Origin: Undaria pinnatifida | Lineage: Eukaryota > Sar > Phaeophyceae > Laminariales > Alariaceae | NCBI GenBank assembly: GCA_012845835.1 | Contig: JABAKD010000010.1 | Location: forward strand, 5,519,288-5,583,287 | DNA: 64,000 bases | Direction of reading: 5' to 3' | Part shown: piece after piece, positions 42,401-47,084 of the stretch | Layout: every line of letters begins with the position of its first letter | Numbering within the stretch: the first letter of the stretch is position 1 | Notes under the pieces: model-generated | Database searches by the model: none | What the model saw: the letters and a program-made list of their open reading frames with translations, nothing else | What the model was told of the DNA's origin: nothing | Program-made: the position numbers and the translations under genes

Positions 42401-45389
42401 GTATCTATCGCAAGTGTGTTTTCCAACGACACCCCGACGAACCCACTCTCCTCCTGTTTGTTCCTCTGGTGTCCAACTACCTATGTACGTACTTCGAATT
42501 AAAATTTGTCATTCACGGCATTCGAAAATTGTAGGTTATCGCGGGCAAAGCGAAAAAGGATGACCTTCGGGACGCGCTTGCCATGGTGCGAAATACCAAC
42601 AATCCCCAGGTATGCAAAACAGGCCAGCAAGCAAGAAACGGTATGTTTTTGGTGGTATGGCAGCGGTGGGGGTGGGGGGGAGGGGGGCATACGCTTTTTA
42701 TTGCCTACCTTAGTGTTCTGACCATTAACCACGCATTCCTTACGAGACGGAGCACCAGACGCTCACTACGTTTCTTCCATACATTGTATTAAACAACAGA
42801 CCAAGGCGACGGTATTAGCAGGGGGGATGTTACGACGATCTTATGATGACGTTATGATATACCCCTATTCTCACTACCCAATTAGAGCTATCATATATAT
42901 CATATCATATCATATCATATCATATCATATCATATCATATCATATCATATCATACTATCATACTATCATACTATCATACTATCATACTATCAAGCTGTCA
43001 TACTCGCACGAGTGACTCTGTACCTCACTGACAAAACATTCTGTGGGCGATTTGCTTGGCACAGAGTAGCTAACCATTCCACTGCCGATTCATGTCGCAA
43101 AAATAAATAGCACGAAAGCTAAGACTGCGCAAAGGAACAGGGCCGTAACGCGCGCGTGTCACCCCGAGTCACAGCGAGAAAAGGCGCCAAAAACAACATA
43201 ACCTCTCTACAGTAGTCACGGTCAAAAAATCCAATCTAATCCCCCTCCTGATTGACATGTTGGTGGCCGCCATCTGTCTCCAAGACTAGCGATCGTTTTT
43301 TCTCTCTACTATTTAGTGTACCAAACTTCTTCACGCCACGTCTCGTCTGTTTTCTTCATCTCCTTCTCCCCCGCGTGCCCCGTTCCCCCTCCTTCCCCAA
43401 CCAACGCAAACCTCCTATATTAAATGATTGTAAGTACGTGTCCGGCTGCGAGTTCGGCGAATTTGAGAGTCGATACTCATATATTTGCAAGCTGCGTGAT
43501 ACACCAGCCGCTCGTTTTGTACAGATGTGTTATCCGTTGAATGTTATACAACACCCATATATGTTGCCAGACGGTCGTCAACAATGAAAAACTACCAATA
43601 GTAATGGTAGCTACTATACTGTTTATAGTGTTTTAATGCTACTTCCGAAGATAGTAAATTGTTATGATTCGTCAGTGCTTACACACGAACGGTGCTACAA
43701 TACGAAAAGGTGTTCGTAGCGATATTTTGGCTTTTTTTTGTTCTCAATAGCAAGAGGGATCCCTCCTGAACCCGAAAATCGTCGGAAGGAAAGGACGTCC
43801 TTGTTTTTTTTTGCTACAGCATTTTCTTACGCTGCCGCCGATAGTTCAATCTTCTATGTGTTGGTTTGGATGAGGCCTCCTGCCCCGGTCGGTGGTTCTA
43901 CCTCCTCTGACTTTTTCCTGTGCCTATTTCCCTGTTCTCGAAGGGAAGCTAGGCTTGAACGAAGTCACCGGCGATTGCGTTCATTCTTCTAGTGATGCGC
44001 ACCAAAATGCTGGAAGCCATTTTTGTCCCAAATATGGATTCGTCTTATTGGGTAGCGATTTTACTACATGATTTGCTTGTACACCTAGGTCATGGCTTTG
44101 TTCGTCGGTGTGTTAAGCATAATTTTCAGGTTTCTCTTGTAAGTTTTTGCCTCAGAAGGGTATACTATTGATGCTATTAATAGTATAGCACTCCTCAAGT
44201 GGTTAGGAGCCTCGGAAACAAAAAAAAAATGCACCTAAACTACGGCCTGTGTCACATTCCTTTACATCCTCCCACCATGCGAGTTCCACTCCCTTTTCCT
44301 TGGCTGCAAGAGCACATCTGTCATCAGCCGCCTTCTCTCCACCACTCTGGTATACCTCGTTTTTCTTGCTGGCAGGTCCAGCTCTCCTACACGAAATCGC
44401 AGTTTCAGCGTTTCCGCGTAGTCCATTGGACCGGGTAAACACGTTTTCAGTTGCTGTCTCTTCTCTTCACCTCCTCTCCTGTATCTCAAAATATTGCATG
44501 GGGGCGAGGGGGCGTTGACATCATGTTGAGGGCCGCCTCATGCGGCATCGACAAAACCAACCGTGTACGTACGTAGTACGAGAGTACGGGCCAACTCGGC
44601 GCCGGCGGTGTTCGTACCGCTAGAGCTCTACCTGCTGCAGGTTTTGGCTCCAGGCACTACGTACCACGAATTAGTTTATGCGGTTTATCGGTACTTTTCA
44701 AGCTTGGTATGCCGCTATCCGCATGCGTTTCACGTGAACTGCAGCGCCCGCGCGGACGAACTACGTATCGCTCAGCAAATTATATCGGCCCCAAGCTCAT
44801 GGACCCCGCCGAGCCAGCCTAGAATGACATCGGTTAGATAGCGCCTTACAGCTAATGAAGAGCAACCCTGGGCTGGAGGATGGCGTGATTATCGCCATCA
44901 TTTGTTTTTAACGATCCTGCCGTAGTAGTCATTAAAAACCGCAAGACACACATCGAGTTTCTGTAGTATACAGCGCGAATGGCTTGCGAGGACGCTTCCC
45001 TAAACCACAACACACATTTTAACTTTCCAGCCTTGTGGGCGAAGCCGTGTGTCCACAGGCGGTGTCTTCCCTTTTCCTCCCCGGTGCGTGCCTTTATCTT
45101 TATCGCGCATAGGCTTCAGCGTTCTCACTTAGCTGCTCGTCGAGTTTTGTGCATATCGTCTCTGTTATGGAGGATTTCGCGGTGGAACAGCGTGTCTTCT
45201 CGATATTGCCACCGGACTGGATTGGCTTGTCTCCGTGACTCACCGGCTACCTCCCCCCCCCCCCCCCCCTTGCACACGCCGTTTGGTTTGTCCATGGCGT
45301 TCACTCCACCCCACCCACCTTATCCGCAGGTGGAATACATGGTCAGGTGTATGAAGAAGTGGGGGCAGGAGAACGGTATCAAGATATAA
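11960..45389 (+). CDS. IFT56: IFT56 (TTC26/DYF13), intraflagellar transport complex B TPR protein; 17 exons, complete
   Basis: This gene encodes a TPR-repeat subunit of the IFT-B complex, which moves cargo such as motility components along the axoneme of cilia and flagella. Seventeen exons (each listed below) join to 560 codons plus stop; the family is about 550 residues long. Splice phases agree at every junction: phase 0 except exons 1|2 and 9|10 (phase 1) and 13|14 (phase 2). Recognisable family blocks run in order: [16 protein letters not shown] (about residue 75), [107 protein letters not shown], and a C-terminus ending [11 protein letters not shown]. Introns follow GT-AG and range from 0.3 to 6.2 kb. 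I see no frameshift or stop in any exon, so the gene looks intact. The first exon is the least certain part; exon identity elsewhere is strong. Confidence 0.93.
12558..12870 (+). mobile_element. tRNA-derived SINE, related head with a different body (S2)
   Basis: The head starts GGTCGCCCCGGTGGTCACG as in S1, with box B-like GGGGTTCAAATCTAGG. The body differs: GAGTCAACGAGGG, CGTACCGTAGCGGGGAGGGG, then GCGTCTAGGGAGGGAAAAG. The same body recurs at 23.58 and, in reverse, at 33.22 kb. It lies in IFT56 intron 1. Confidence 0.65.
13146..13540. mobile_element. R6 MITE, two left-end copies in direct order
   Basis: GTATCACACCCAGCTTGCAA at 13,150 and GTATCACGCACAGCTTGCAA at 13,476 are each followed by a TGAGTTT...GATCTCACAGC block. 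Both are preceded by CGCGCGATCG. The spacing of about 330 bp suggests a tandem pair. It lies in IFT56 intron 1. Confidence 0.55.
13850..14510. repeat. Degenerate tandem repeat, about three units of 185-235 bp
   Basis: Each unit has a CTNATTGGNTNG motif, GGGGACGATAGG, CAACCCGGGAACGAAC-like and TACCTCCCCGCGCATAGTGT. It lies in IFT56 intron 1. Confidence 0.75.
14511..17683. other. Rest of IFT56 intron 1, no gene recognised
   Basis: It contains a decayed pair of similar segments (CGGCCCCCCTCGAAG ... CGCTCGAACAAAGGTATTTA at 16,119 and a parallel at 16,484), an R6 end at 17,566 (GTATCACGCAGCTTGCGC) and open frames of up to 181 codons. One (15,753-15,995) encodes a hydrophobic stretch, [19 protein letters not shown], but has no recognisable family. 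Confidence 0.4.
15392..15605. repeat. Two-copy imperfect repeat, about 140 bp apart
   Basis: ACCACGAGATATTTGTGCAG, AAGATCCCTACTTTTTATGA recurs as GACACGAGATGACATTTTC, AAGATCCCTATATTTTATTT. An open frame spans both but is not recognisable. It lies in IFT56 intron 1. Confidence 0.6.
17684..18200. repeat. 18-bp minisatellite, about 28 copies, next to IFT56 exon 2
   Basis: Degenerate head-to-tail units of TAACCCTCAATCGTCACG. The unit's CCCTCAA/CCCTAA core is telomere-like, but the period is 18 bp. It ends about 50 bp before exon 2. Confidence 0.9.
18250..18317 (+). CDS. IFT56: IFT56 exon 2 (residues 20-42)
   Basis: Encodes a Lys/Gly-rich linker followed by [11 protein letters not shown], the counterpart of the conserved KIPKLEELL-type segment before the first TPR. 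The acceptor is CTACAG and the donor AAG/GTACCT. It lies directly after a 0.5-kb minisatellite. Confidence 0.85.
19543..19686 (+). CDS. IFT56: IFT56 exon 3 (residues 43-90)
   Basis: Opens [13 protein letters not shown] and includes [20 protein letters not shown], the first TPR. Acceptor TTTTCTACTCAG, donor AAG/GTAAGG, phase 0 at both ends. A decayed copy of its 3' half lies about 65 bp downstream. Confidence 0.95.
19750..19870 (+). pseudogene. Decayed duplicate of IFT56 exon 3 (3' half plus flank)
   Basis: TTGGAGGATACCCTCGTATG and GGCTACTGCTCGTTTCACCT repeat the end of exon 3 with substitutions. The donor AAGGTAAGG has become ATGTTGCGG, so it could not splice the same way. Flanking sequence CAAGGGNTNGATNCAAACCTA is also duplicated. 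Confidence 0.85.
20048..20224. mobile_element. pogo/Tigger-like MITE R7, partial
   Basis: Several AACCGGCACT units and a CACTATAGAGGGAATTACCG block; the right end is CTTTAGGAGGGCCAGTACTG. The left terminus is unclear. It lies in IFT56 intron 3. Confidence 0.4.
20685..20945. repeat. Interspersed repeat R2
   Basis: Carries TTTTTTGGCAAACTATTTTC, TGAATGACGG, CACCTAAGCCATGGGTTTG, TTCATCGGTGG and an AATACTATTAATACTG block before GAACCTCAG. It lies in IFT56 intron 3. Confidence 0.55.
21131..21211 (+). CDS. IFT56: IFT56 exon 4 (residues 91-117)
   Basis: Encodes [18 protein letters not shown] and YYYMQMFDK, a TPR helix pair. Acceptor ATGATGCAG, donor AAG/GTAGGG, phase 0. The Tyr-Tyr-Tyr codons (TAC) are repeated downstream in a large TAC microsatellite. 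Confidence 0.93.
21212..21520 (+). repeat. Partial copies of IFT56 exon 4 end around a TAC microsatellite
   Basis: The exon end (TACATGCAGATGTTCGACAAG with donor GTAGG) recurs at 21,253-21,275 as TACGTGCAGATGTTCGACAA plus GGTAGA, and at 21,498-21,517 as AGCAGATGTTCGGCAAGG. Between them lie about 165 bp of nearly pure TAC (21,315-21,480). Confidence 0.85.
21712..21930. mobile_element. hAT-like MITE R3 with 8-bp target duplication
   Basis: It starts CAGGGCTTTTCATGGGTC and ends ACCCGTAAAAAGTCCCTG, an imperfect inverted pair with hAT-type CAGGG termini. AAAATAAT on the left and AAAATATT on the right form a 7-of-8 target duplication. The interior is GGGTC/GACCC-rich. It lies in IFT56 intron 4. 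Confidence 0.65.
22503..22718. mobile_element. hAT-like MITE R3
   Basis: It starts CAGGGCTTTCCACGGGTC and ends CCCGCGAAAAGCCGGG (right terminus mutated), with a GGGTCGGG-rich interior. No clear target duplication. Confidence 0.55.
23578..23712 (+). mobile_element. SINE S2 body fragment
   Basis: Shares GCGAGTCGACGAGGGA, GCGTACCGTAGTGGGGAGGG and GCCTAGGGAGGGAGAACAAA with the 12.6-kb copy. The tRNA-like head is absent. It lies in IFT56 intron 4. Confidence 0.6.
23860..24039 (+). CDS. IFT56: IFT56 exon 5 (residues 118-177)
   Basis: Begins [20 protein letters not shown] and ends [18 protein letters not shown], both strongly conserved in the family. Acceptor CACCGGCAG, donor GAG/GTGCGT, phase 0. 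The 180 nt give exactly 60 codons. Confidence 0.96.
25385..25585 (+). pseudogene. OTU leader copy A with aborted reading frame
   Basis: Carries the same leader as OTU copy 1, starting TGTGAGTTCTCCCTCACA (an internal palindrome) and including the TATA-like box. The same ATG opens a frame beginning [13 protein letters not shown], but it then diverges into a Gln/Ala-rich stretch and stops at 25,583. It is the first of three copies of this leader (25,385, 25,747 and 26,395). Confidence 0.6.
25850..26287 (+). pseudogene. OTU-domain ORF, copy 1, C-terminally truncated
   Basis: OTU proteins are cysteine proteases that usually cleave ubiquitin chains. This intronless 145-codon frame starts at an ATG with a TATA-like leader (TATAAAGAGATATAAAG, about 40 bp upstream). 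A low-complexity Asn/Ser/Asp segment follows, then [20 protein letters not shown], which carries the catalytic Asp and Cys of the OTU D-G-x-C motif. The frame matches copy 2 up to AGANQ at about 26,232, then diverges and stops, so the catalytic His region is lost. Base composition is AT-richer than the IFT56 exons around it. It lies in IFT56 intron 5, same strand. Confidence 0.7.
26438..27052 (+). CDS. OTU-domain ORF, copy 2, full catalytic region, N-terminus altered
   Basis: From about 26,450 to AGANQ this frame is nearly identical to copy 1, including [15 protein letters not shown] (catalytic Asp, Cys). It then runs on through [37 protein letters not shown] and [11 protein letters not shown]. 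The last carries a His-Tyr typical of the OTU catalytic histidine. The tail is TPSA and a stop. The normal ATG leader is cut short here, and no ATG opens the frame before the Asn/Ser tract; only a GTG lies upstream at 26,396. It may be untranslated, or part of a spliced transcript. The function in this genome is unknown; transposon-borne and viral OTU domains are both known. Confidence 0.65.
   Translation, partial: SSELSARGKILDTENTQQIDTNDSSNSSDSSTNPSHSENDQDNNSGNNNNSGQWSIIPDNGDGACLLRCISRRVHNNPALHHIVRAHIIAHITTNLYTVIPGSGFNTFHDSILAGANQELVEVAGSQPTTYSSVEEYLHFMSQPYAYATNVELIAATQLYGVDFRITYHTEPQQYPNPPPPNVCDILYYPHYFHYASLRYTPSA
28561..28728 (+). CDS. IFT56: IFT56 exon 6 (residues 178-233)
   Basis: Encodes [18 protein letters not shown], then [18 protein letters not shown] and [11 protein letters not shown]: two TPR units and the most conserved block in the protein. 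Acceptor ACCAATAG. The donor AAG/GTCAAG is a weak match to consensus. Confidence 0.96.
29074..29157 (+). CDS. IFT56: IFT56 exon 7 (residues 234-261)
   Basis: Encodes [20 protein letters not shown], matching the family's ACNHFRLYNGRAAEAELK-type block. Acceptor TTTACACAG, donor CAG/GTGCAG, phase 0. Confidence 0.94.
29585..29735. repeat. TTG/GTT microsatellite
   Basis: About 140 bp of GTTGTTGTT with occasional GCT, CGT and GAT triplets. Open frames across it are artefacts of the triplet repeat. It lies in IFT56 intron 7. Confidence 0.95.
29888..30154. mobile_element. PIF/Harbinger-like MITE with long inverted repeats and TTA target duplication
   Basis: Arms of about 95 bp are nearly perfect inverted repeats; outer ends are GTGTTATAAGGCTTAGTTTG and CAAACTAAACCTTGTAACA. 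TTA flanks both sides. An empty-site relative of the host repeat at 22,236-22,290 (reverse orientation) reads straight through GGTTAGGTTAGGAGTTGG, which confirms the boundaries and the 3-bp duplication. It lies in IFT56 intron 7. Confidence 0.75.
30369..30558. mobile_element. hAT-like MITE R3
   Basis: Begins CGGGGTTCTTCGAGGTTC (mutated left end) and ends ATGACCCGTGAAAAACCCT. Eight A residues stand on each side, which is consistent with an 8-bp duplication but low in information. It lies in IFT56 intron 7. Confidence 0.55.
30700..30950 (-). mobile_element. SINE S1-related copy with tRNA-like head
   Basis: The reverse strand carries GGAGTTCAAATCTCGGGT (box B-like) near 30,915 and ends through CACGGCTTGTCCACAAGATG at about 30,710. 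The body is like that of the 39.8-kb copy. It lies in IFT56 intron 7. Confidence 0.6.
31045..31152 (+). CDS. IFT56: IFT56 exon 8 (residues 262-297)
   Basis: Encodes [11 protein letters not shown] followed by [20 protein letters not shown]. Acceptor CCCCACAG, donor TTG/GTGAGT, phase 0. Confidence 0.96.
31225..31560. repeat. Interspersed repeat R1 with a 10-bp satellite
   Basis: About nine copies of TATAGTGCGG (31,229-31,322) lead into GGTTGCAGTTTTCAGGTCAA, then AGCTCCTCAAG, AAAGAATGCCTTCAAAGTC and TACTGAGCTCCTCATG, as in the other R1 copies. It lies in IFT56 intron 8. Confidence 0.6.
32507..32600 (+). CDS. IFT56: IFT56 exon 9 (residues 298-328 plus one base)
   Basis: Encodes [20 protein letters not shown] and [11 protein letters not shown]. 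It ends in phase 1 with donor AAAG/GTGATC; the acceptor is GGCTTCAG. Confidence 0.96.
32755..32950. repeat. Two-copy imperfect tandem repeat, about 100 bp
   Basis: GAGATACTCGGGTGTGTACC with CGGGTACTGGCAGAGTATAC recurs as GTAATACTCCGGTGTATCCC with CGGGTATTGACAAGAGTATA. Each is preceded by a CACATCTGC/CACATGCG block. It lies in IFT56 intron 9. Confidence 0.65.
33098..33610 (+). mobile_element. Repeat family R5, short copy interrupted by a SINE
   Basis: The left end is TCGGACAGATGACGATCTAG, followed by a short CATATAGAT-type array, TTATGTTGTGCAGGATTTG, then a SINE at about 33,219-33,423. The R5 tail then resumes with GGTCCAACCCAAG through to GTGATCTGTTCG. It lies in IFT56 intron 9. Confidence 0.6.
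33219..33423 (-). mobile_element. SINE S2 body, nested in an R5 element
   Basis: On the reverse strand it has GAGTCGCCGAGTGAAG, then GCACGTACCGCAGTGGGGAG and CTAGGGAGGGAGAAA, matching the 12.6 and 23.6 kb copies. It interrupts the R5 repeat at 33.1-33.6 kb. Confidence 0.6.
34148..34221 (+). CDS. IFT56: IFT56 exon 10 (residues 329-353)
   Basis: Completes Gly329 and continues [20 protein letters not shown], then QYFQ. Acceptor TTATGGCAG, donor CAG/GTAAAC. The phase matches exon 9. Confidence 0.95.
34490..34705. repeat. Interspersed repeat R2
   Basis: TTTTTTGGCAAAATAATTTT, CTGAACAATGGGGCTCCTTA, CCGTCGGAAGTAAACC. The 3' half is replaced by other sequence. It lies in IFT56 intron 10. Confidence 0.5.
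34966..35082 (+). CDS. IFT56: IFT56 exon 11 (residues 354-392)
   Basis: Encodes [39 protein letters not shown]. Acceptor GGCGGCAG, donor AAG/GTACGA, phase 0. Inside the exon, the CFFLLKQ codons read TTTTTCCTTCTCAAGCAG, which resembles a 3' splice site. Seven decayed copies of the exon end follow in the intron. Confidence 0.95.
35083..35420 (+). repeat. Seven decayed tandem copies of IFT56 exon 11 3' end and 5' splice site
   Basis: Units of about 38 bp resembling GAGGATGTCAACATATACTT plus GAACTCGGTCAAGGTAC start near 35,083, 35,120, 35,185, 35,221, 35,260, 35,327 and 35,390. Some include an upstream CTTTCCTTCTGACGCAG stretch that derives from exon 11 codons and resembles an acceptor. The unit at 35,329-35,364 is 36 nt, open and in phase. 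Confidence 0.9.
35419..35706. mobile_element. pogo/Tigger-like MITE R7
   Basis: The left end CTGTAGAGACCTCTCTATAT runs into AGCGCCGGTTGAG; the right end CCGGCTCTATAGAGAGAGAC runs into TACTACTG. CAGTA-type ends followed by CTCTATA-GCCGG resemble pogo-family inverted repeats. A TA precedes the left end. It lies in IFT56 intron 11, after the exon-11 copies. Confidence 0.5.
36603..36965. mobile_element. hAT-like MITE R3, interrupted
   Basis: Begins CGGGGCTTTTCACGGATC with a GGGTC-rich interior to about 36,740. Unrelated sequence with GACGGGCTTGACGGAGAGCC follows to about 36,870, then the GACCCG-rich part resumes. The right terminus is not clear. It lies in IFT56 intron 11. Confidence 0.45.
37144..37215 (+). 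CDS. IFT56: IFT56 exon 12 (residues 393-416)
   Basis: Encodes [20 protein letters not shown] and GNFK, the counterpart of the family's YFYNDDxFNxN block. Acceptor GCGCGCCCAG, donor AAG/GTGAGA, phase 0. Confidence 0.94.
37238..37560. repeat. Interspersed repeat R1
   Basis: TCTATAGTGTGGTAAGGGTT, AACGAATGCCTTCGAAGTCG, GAGACATTGAGTCCCTCGTG, then a CCGTGAGACGACTC tail. It holds a single copy of the unit expanded at 31.2 kb. It lies in IFT56 intron 12. Confidence 0.6.
38050..38662 (+). mobile_element. Repeat family R5, short copy with expanded internal tandem repeat
   Basis: It runs from CCTCGGACAGATTACC to AATGATCTGTCCAAC. It holds a CATATAGAT array (38,080-38,225), the conserved TGTTGTGCAGGACCTGTGT block and a 3.5-copy tandem repeat of about 86 bp. 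It lies in IFT56 intron 12. Confidence 0.65.
38300..38590. repeat. 86-bp tandem repeat, about 3.5 copies, inside R5
   Basis: Units contain AGATCGTACGGCTCCCACCC, GATAACATGAGCTAGATCGT and AACAGATCCAGCCGAGGAAA. They are nearly identical, so the expansion is recent. Confidence 0.9.
38920..38996 (+). CDS. IFT56: IFT56 exon 13 (residues 417-441 plus two bases)
   Basis: Encodes [18 protein letters not shown] then CYVSWLT. It ends in phase 2 with donor CGAG/GTCGGT. Four copies of a 70-80 bp tandem repeat begin at the splice site. Confidence 0.94.
38998..39310. repeat. Four-copy tandem repeat, 70-80 bp, abutting IFT56 exon 13
   Basis: Units contain GGTTAACGCCTTTCCAACTG, CTTGGAATTCGTGTAGG and GGGGTTTCGGGGCTCTAA with increasing divergence. 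The first unit begins at the exon 13 donor. Confidence 0.8.
39361..39610. repeat. Two-copy imperfect repeat
   Basis: TTGACGGCGAATTGCTAGGT then TTAAGTGTGGAATGATCGGT recurs as TCGACGCCAAACTACTAGGT then TTTAGCGTGGAACGATCGGT about 110 bp later. It lies in IFT56 intron 13. Confidence 0.65.
39786..40076 (-). mobile_element. tRNA-derived SINE S1, full-length copy
   Basis: Reverse-strand copy of the 2.1-kb element. On the reverse strand it reads GGTCGCCCCGGTGGCGTATC, then GAGTTCGAACCCC (box B), and ends at CCAGAAGCTGGAAAG. It lies in IFT56 intron 13. Confidence 0.75.
40458..40569 (+). CDS. IFT56: IFT56 exon 14 (residues 442-479)
   Basis: Completes Arg442, then [20 protein letters not shown] and [14 protein letters not shown]. 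Acceptor ATATGGCAG, donor CGA/GTAAGG. Confidence 0.96.
40660..40890. repeat. Four-copy tandem repeat of about 58 bp with G-runs
   Basis: Units carry GCATTTTTTTTAACCAATT, CTGATTGACCGGGGGGGG and CAAGATAGAG. The G-run varies between 6 and 16. It lies in IFT56 intron 14. Confidence 0.8.
41210..41350 (-). mobile_element. SINE S1 3' fragment
   Basis: Shares CAGGACAAGCCGTGATTACG, a C-run and CTATCGCGCATAGGGATC with the full copies, read from the 3' end. The tRNA head is missing. It lies in IFT56 intron 14. Confidence 0.55.
41671..41781 (+). CDS. IFT56: IFT56 exon 15 (residues 480-516)
   Basis: Encodes [19 protein letters not shown], then [18 protein letters not shown], a signature block of the family. 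Acceptor CTTTCCTCAG, donor CAG/GTATGA, phase 0. Confidence 0.96.
42535..42609 (+). CDS. IFT56: IFT56 exon 16 (residues 517-541)
   Basis: Encodes [20 protein letters not shown] then TNNPQ. Acceptor ATTGTAG, donor CAG/GTATGC, phase 0. Confidence 0.92.
42655..43180. repeat. Interspersed repeat R12
   Basis: A G-rich run, then CTGACCATTAACCACGCATT, CGAGACGGAGCACC, and further on GCACGAGTGACTCTGTACCT. The same order occurs at 53.7-54.2 kb, and the first part at 52.7-52.9 kb. Confidence 0.6.
42890..42998. repeat. CATAT and CATACTAT microsatellites
   Basis: About 11 CATAT units pass into about five CATACTAT units. It lies in IFT56 intron 16. Confidence 0.95.
43440..43506. mobile_element. R6 MITE end
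   Basis: GTCGATACTCATATATTTGC then AAGCTGCGTGATACACC is an R6 right end preceded by GAGTTCGGCGAATTTGAG. It lies in IFT56 intron 16. Confidence 0.5.
43735..44222. repeat. Interspersed repeat R2, long copy
   Basis: GGGATCCCTCCTGAACCCG, CGTCGGAAGG, CACCTAGGTCATGGCTTTG, TTCGTCGGTG and ATGCTATTAATAGTATAGCA before GGAGCCTCGG. About 200 bp extra sits in the middle. It lies in IFT56 intron 16. Confidence 0.5.
45020..45170 (-). mobile_element. SINE S1 3' fragment
   Basis: Shares AACTTTCCAGCCTTGTGGGC, CGTGTGTCCACAGG and TATCGCGCATAGGCTTCAGC with the S1 body. It lies in IFT56 intron 16, about 160 bp before the last exon. Confidence 0.55.
45330..45389 (+). CDS. IFT56: IFT56 exon 17, C-terminus and stop (residues 542-560)
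   Basis: Encodes [19 protein letters not shown] then TAA, matching the family C-terminus (VEYMIRIMKKWAKEN type). Acceptor TATCCGCAG. Confidence 0.95.
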   Translation: MEYMVRCMKKWGQENGIKI

Positions 45390-45679
45390 GCGGTTTGCCC
45401 TGGCAAGGCCTTCAGTCTGTGCATGGTCGCGCAAGGGCGGTGCTTCGGGGGGGGGGGGGGGACTCGGGGTTCGCAACCTCGACATAATAATGCAGCCAAA
45501 AAGTGTTTACTGTCATGACTGCATATAAAATGCATCGGCATCATAACGATGTTTGACGTGCTGTTCTCCAGTGTACTGCATGATTGAACGACCGAACGAA
45601 AGTCTTTTTCAAAACCAGCGACCGCATTTGGGCTTTCCGTGATTTTTTTATTTTTTTTTTATTTAGCATCATTTTTTAC

Positions 45680-45910
45680 TCTTCCATCTCAACCCGCAAA
45701 ATTCTTTACCCTCAGCGACCTTCCGGACAAGTCGTGGTCACAGGTGTCTTCCCTTCTCAACCCCGGCATATGCCTTCATTTTTGTTGCGCATAGAGTTCA
45801 TCATGCCTACTTTTTCAGTTTTTTAAGGTCGTCGGTTTTCACCGAATTTCGATTACTCAAAACGCTCTCGTGCTTTCCGCTCGTCATTTTTTCGCAAGAA
45901 ACGGTCCCTA
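45680..45910 (-). mobile_element. SINE S1 fragment downstream of IFT56
   Basis: Carries GACAAGTCGTGGTCACAGGT, GTTGCGCATAGAGTTCA and CGCTCTCGTGCTTTCCGCTC, in S1 order on the reverse strand. The tRNA-like head is not preserved. Confidence 0.55.
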
Positions 45911-45914
45911 CGAG

Positions 45915-46225
45915 CACGTGTCCAGACCGGTTCTTACAGAGATTTCATAGCGCACCGCAAGGCGTTTGGGCGTTGGTTGACCTGTCCACGCCGGCACGAT
46001 ATGAATGAGTACCTCGGTAACTGGGGAATAGTTCCAAGCAAATTGTCGTCGGCTCGTGTCTAGACTGGTTCTTACAGAGATTTCATAGCGCACCGCAAGG
46101 CGTTTGGGCGGTGGTTGACCTGTCCCCCCAGCGATGCGGTCAATGTTTTTTGCACCGATTGGGTCGACAGTTGTCGATGGGAGTCGCGCTCTTCCTATGT
46201 AGCTTCGCAAAATTATCGTCGGCTC
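45915..46225. repeat. Tandem duplication, about 140-bp units
   Basis: GTTCTTACAGAGATTTCATA, GCGCACCGCAAGGCGTTTGG and GGTTGACCTGTCC occur at 45,930 and 46,069; GTCGTCGGCTCG also recurs. It lies between the two genes. Confidence 0.85.
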
Positions 46226-46614
46226 GGAAGGCTGTACTGTAGAATATCTCATGCTCCCATGTACAGCGCCCTTAAGTTGCTGGTTGTGTCGGCAGGAGGT
46301 TTTATTCTTCCCATGGGAGAAATACCACGGTCCAGAGGGATACGCATGGCGGGCCGTTGCGGTTACAGTGTTCCAGCGACGCTAAAGCTTGACGCAGCGT
46401 GACAGATATCTGTGGTGTGGCGTGCAAGTTGTAGAGCCTGCGGCATCAATGAACGCGTGTTGGCAGACAGTGATCGCTTGCGTGCAAACAGAACCGGGAT
46501 GACACGCGGCTCAAAAAGACAAGCAGGCTGTTCCGCAGCGGACGTTTCAACATACTATCATGTACAAGCTTCCCCTTCGGGATGTGGTCGGACACCTGCT
46601 GCGATATAAGTATT

Positions 46615-46800
46615 AAGGTTAACCACTTTATTGCCGAAAATCGTTTCTGAATGACGGGAGTCCTTAATCCAAATTTGTCGGAAATATCCCTCTTGTTTTG
46701 CGAAATGACGGGTTTTGTATGCCTAGGCCAAGGCGTTGTTCATCATCGGGTGTTGCACTTTCACTTTTGTCAAATTCAGTGCCTGGGTCGGGCATGGAGC
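46615..46800. repeat. Interspersed repeat R2
   Basis: TTCTGAATGACGGGAGTCCT, TTTGTCGGAAAT, GCCTAGGCCAAGGCGTTG, TTCATCATCGG. It lies just upstream of an R3 element between the two genes. Confidence 0.5.
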
Positions 46801-46879
46801 CCCTGAAGGGAGGAGTCTCAGAAAAGTATCGGTGCACTCCTCTACCGTAGCGTGCGCCCTCGGCTGTACATCCGGGAAC

Positions 46880-47076
46880 CAGGGCTTTTCACTGGGTCGG
46901 GGATCACTTTTCACAGGCCGGGTCGGGTCAAGGTGACCCGATCCGACCCGGGATTTTTGAAAATTGTCTGACCCGACCTGTCTCCGACACGTGAGGTCTC
47001 GAGCACCTCCTGACCCGACCCGATTCTACCCGCGAGGTTTGGAAGACGTTCTGACACATGACCCGTGAACGGCCCT
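46880..47076. mobile_element. hAT-like MITE R3
   Basis: It starts CAGGGCTTTTCACTGGGTC and ends ATGACCCGTGAACGGCCCTG. No target duplication is visible. It lies between the two convergent genes. Confidence 0.55.
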
Positions 47077-47084
47077 GGAAATCG

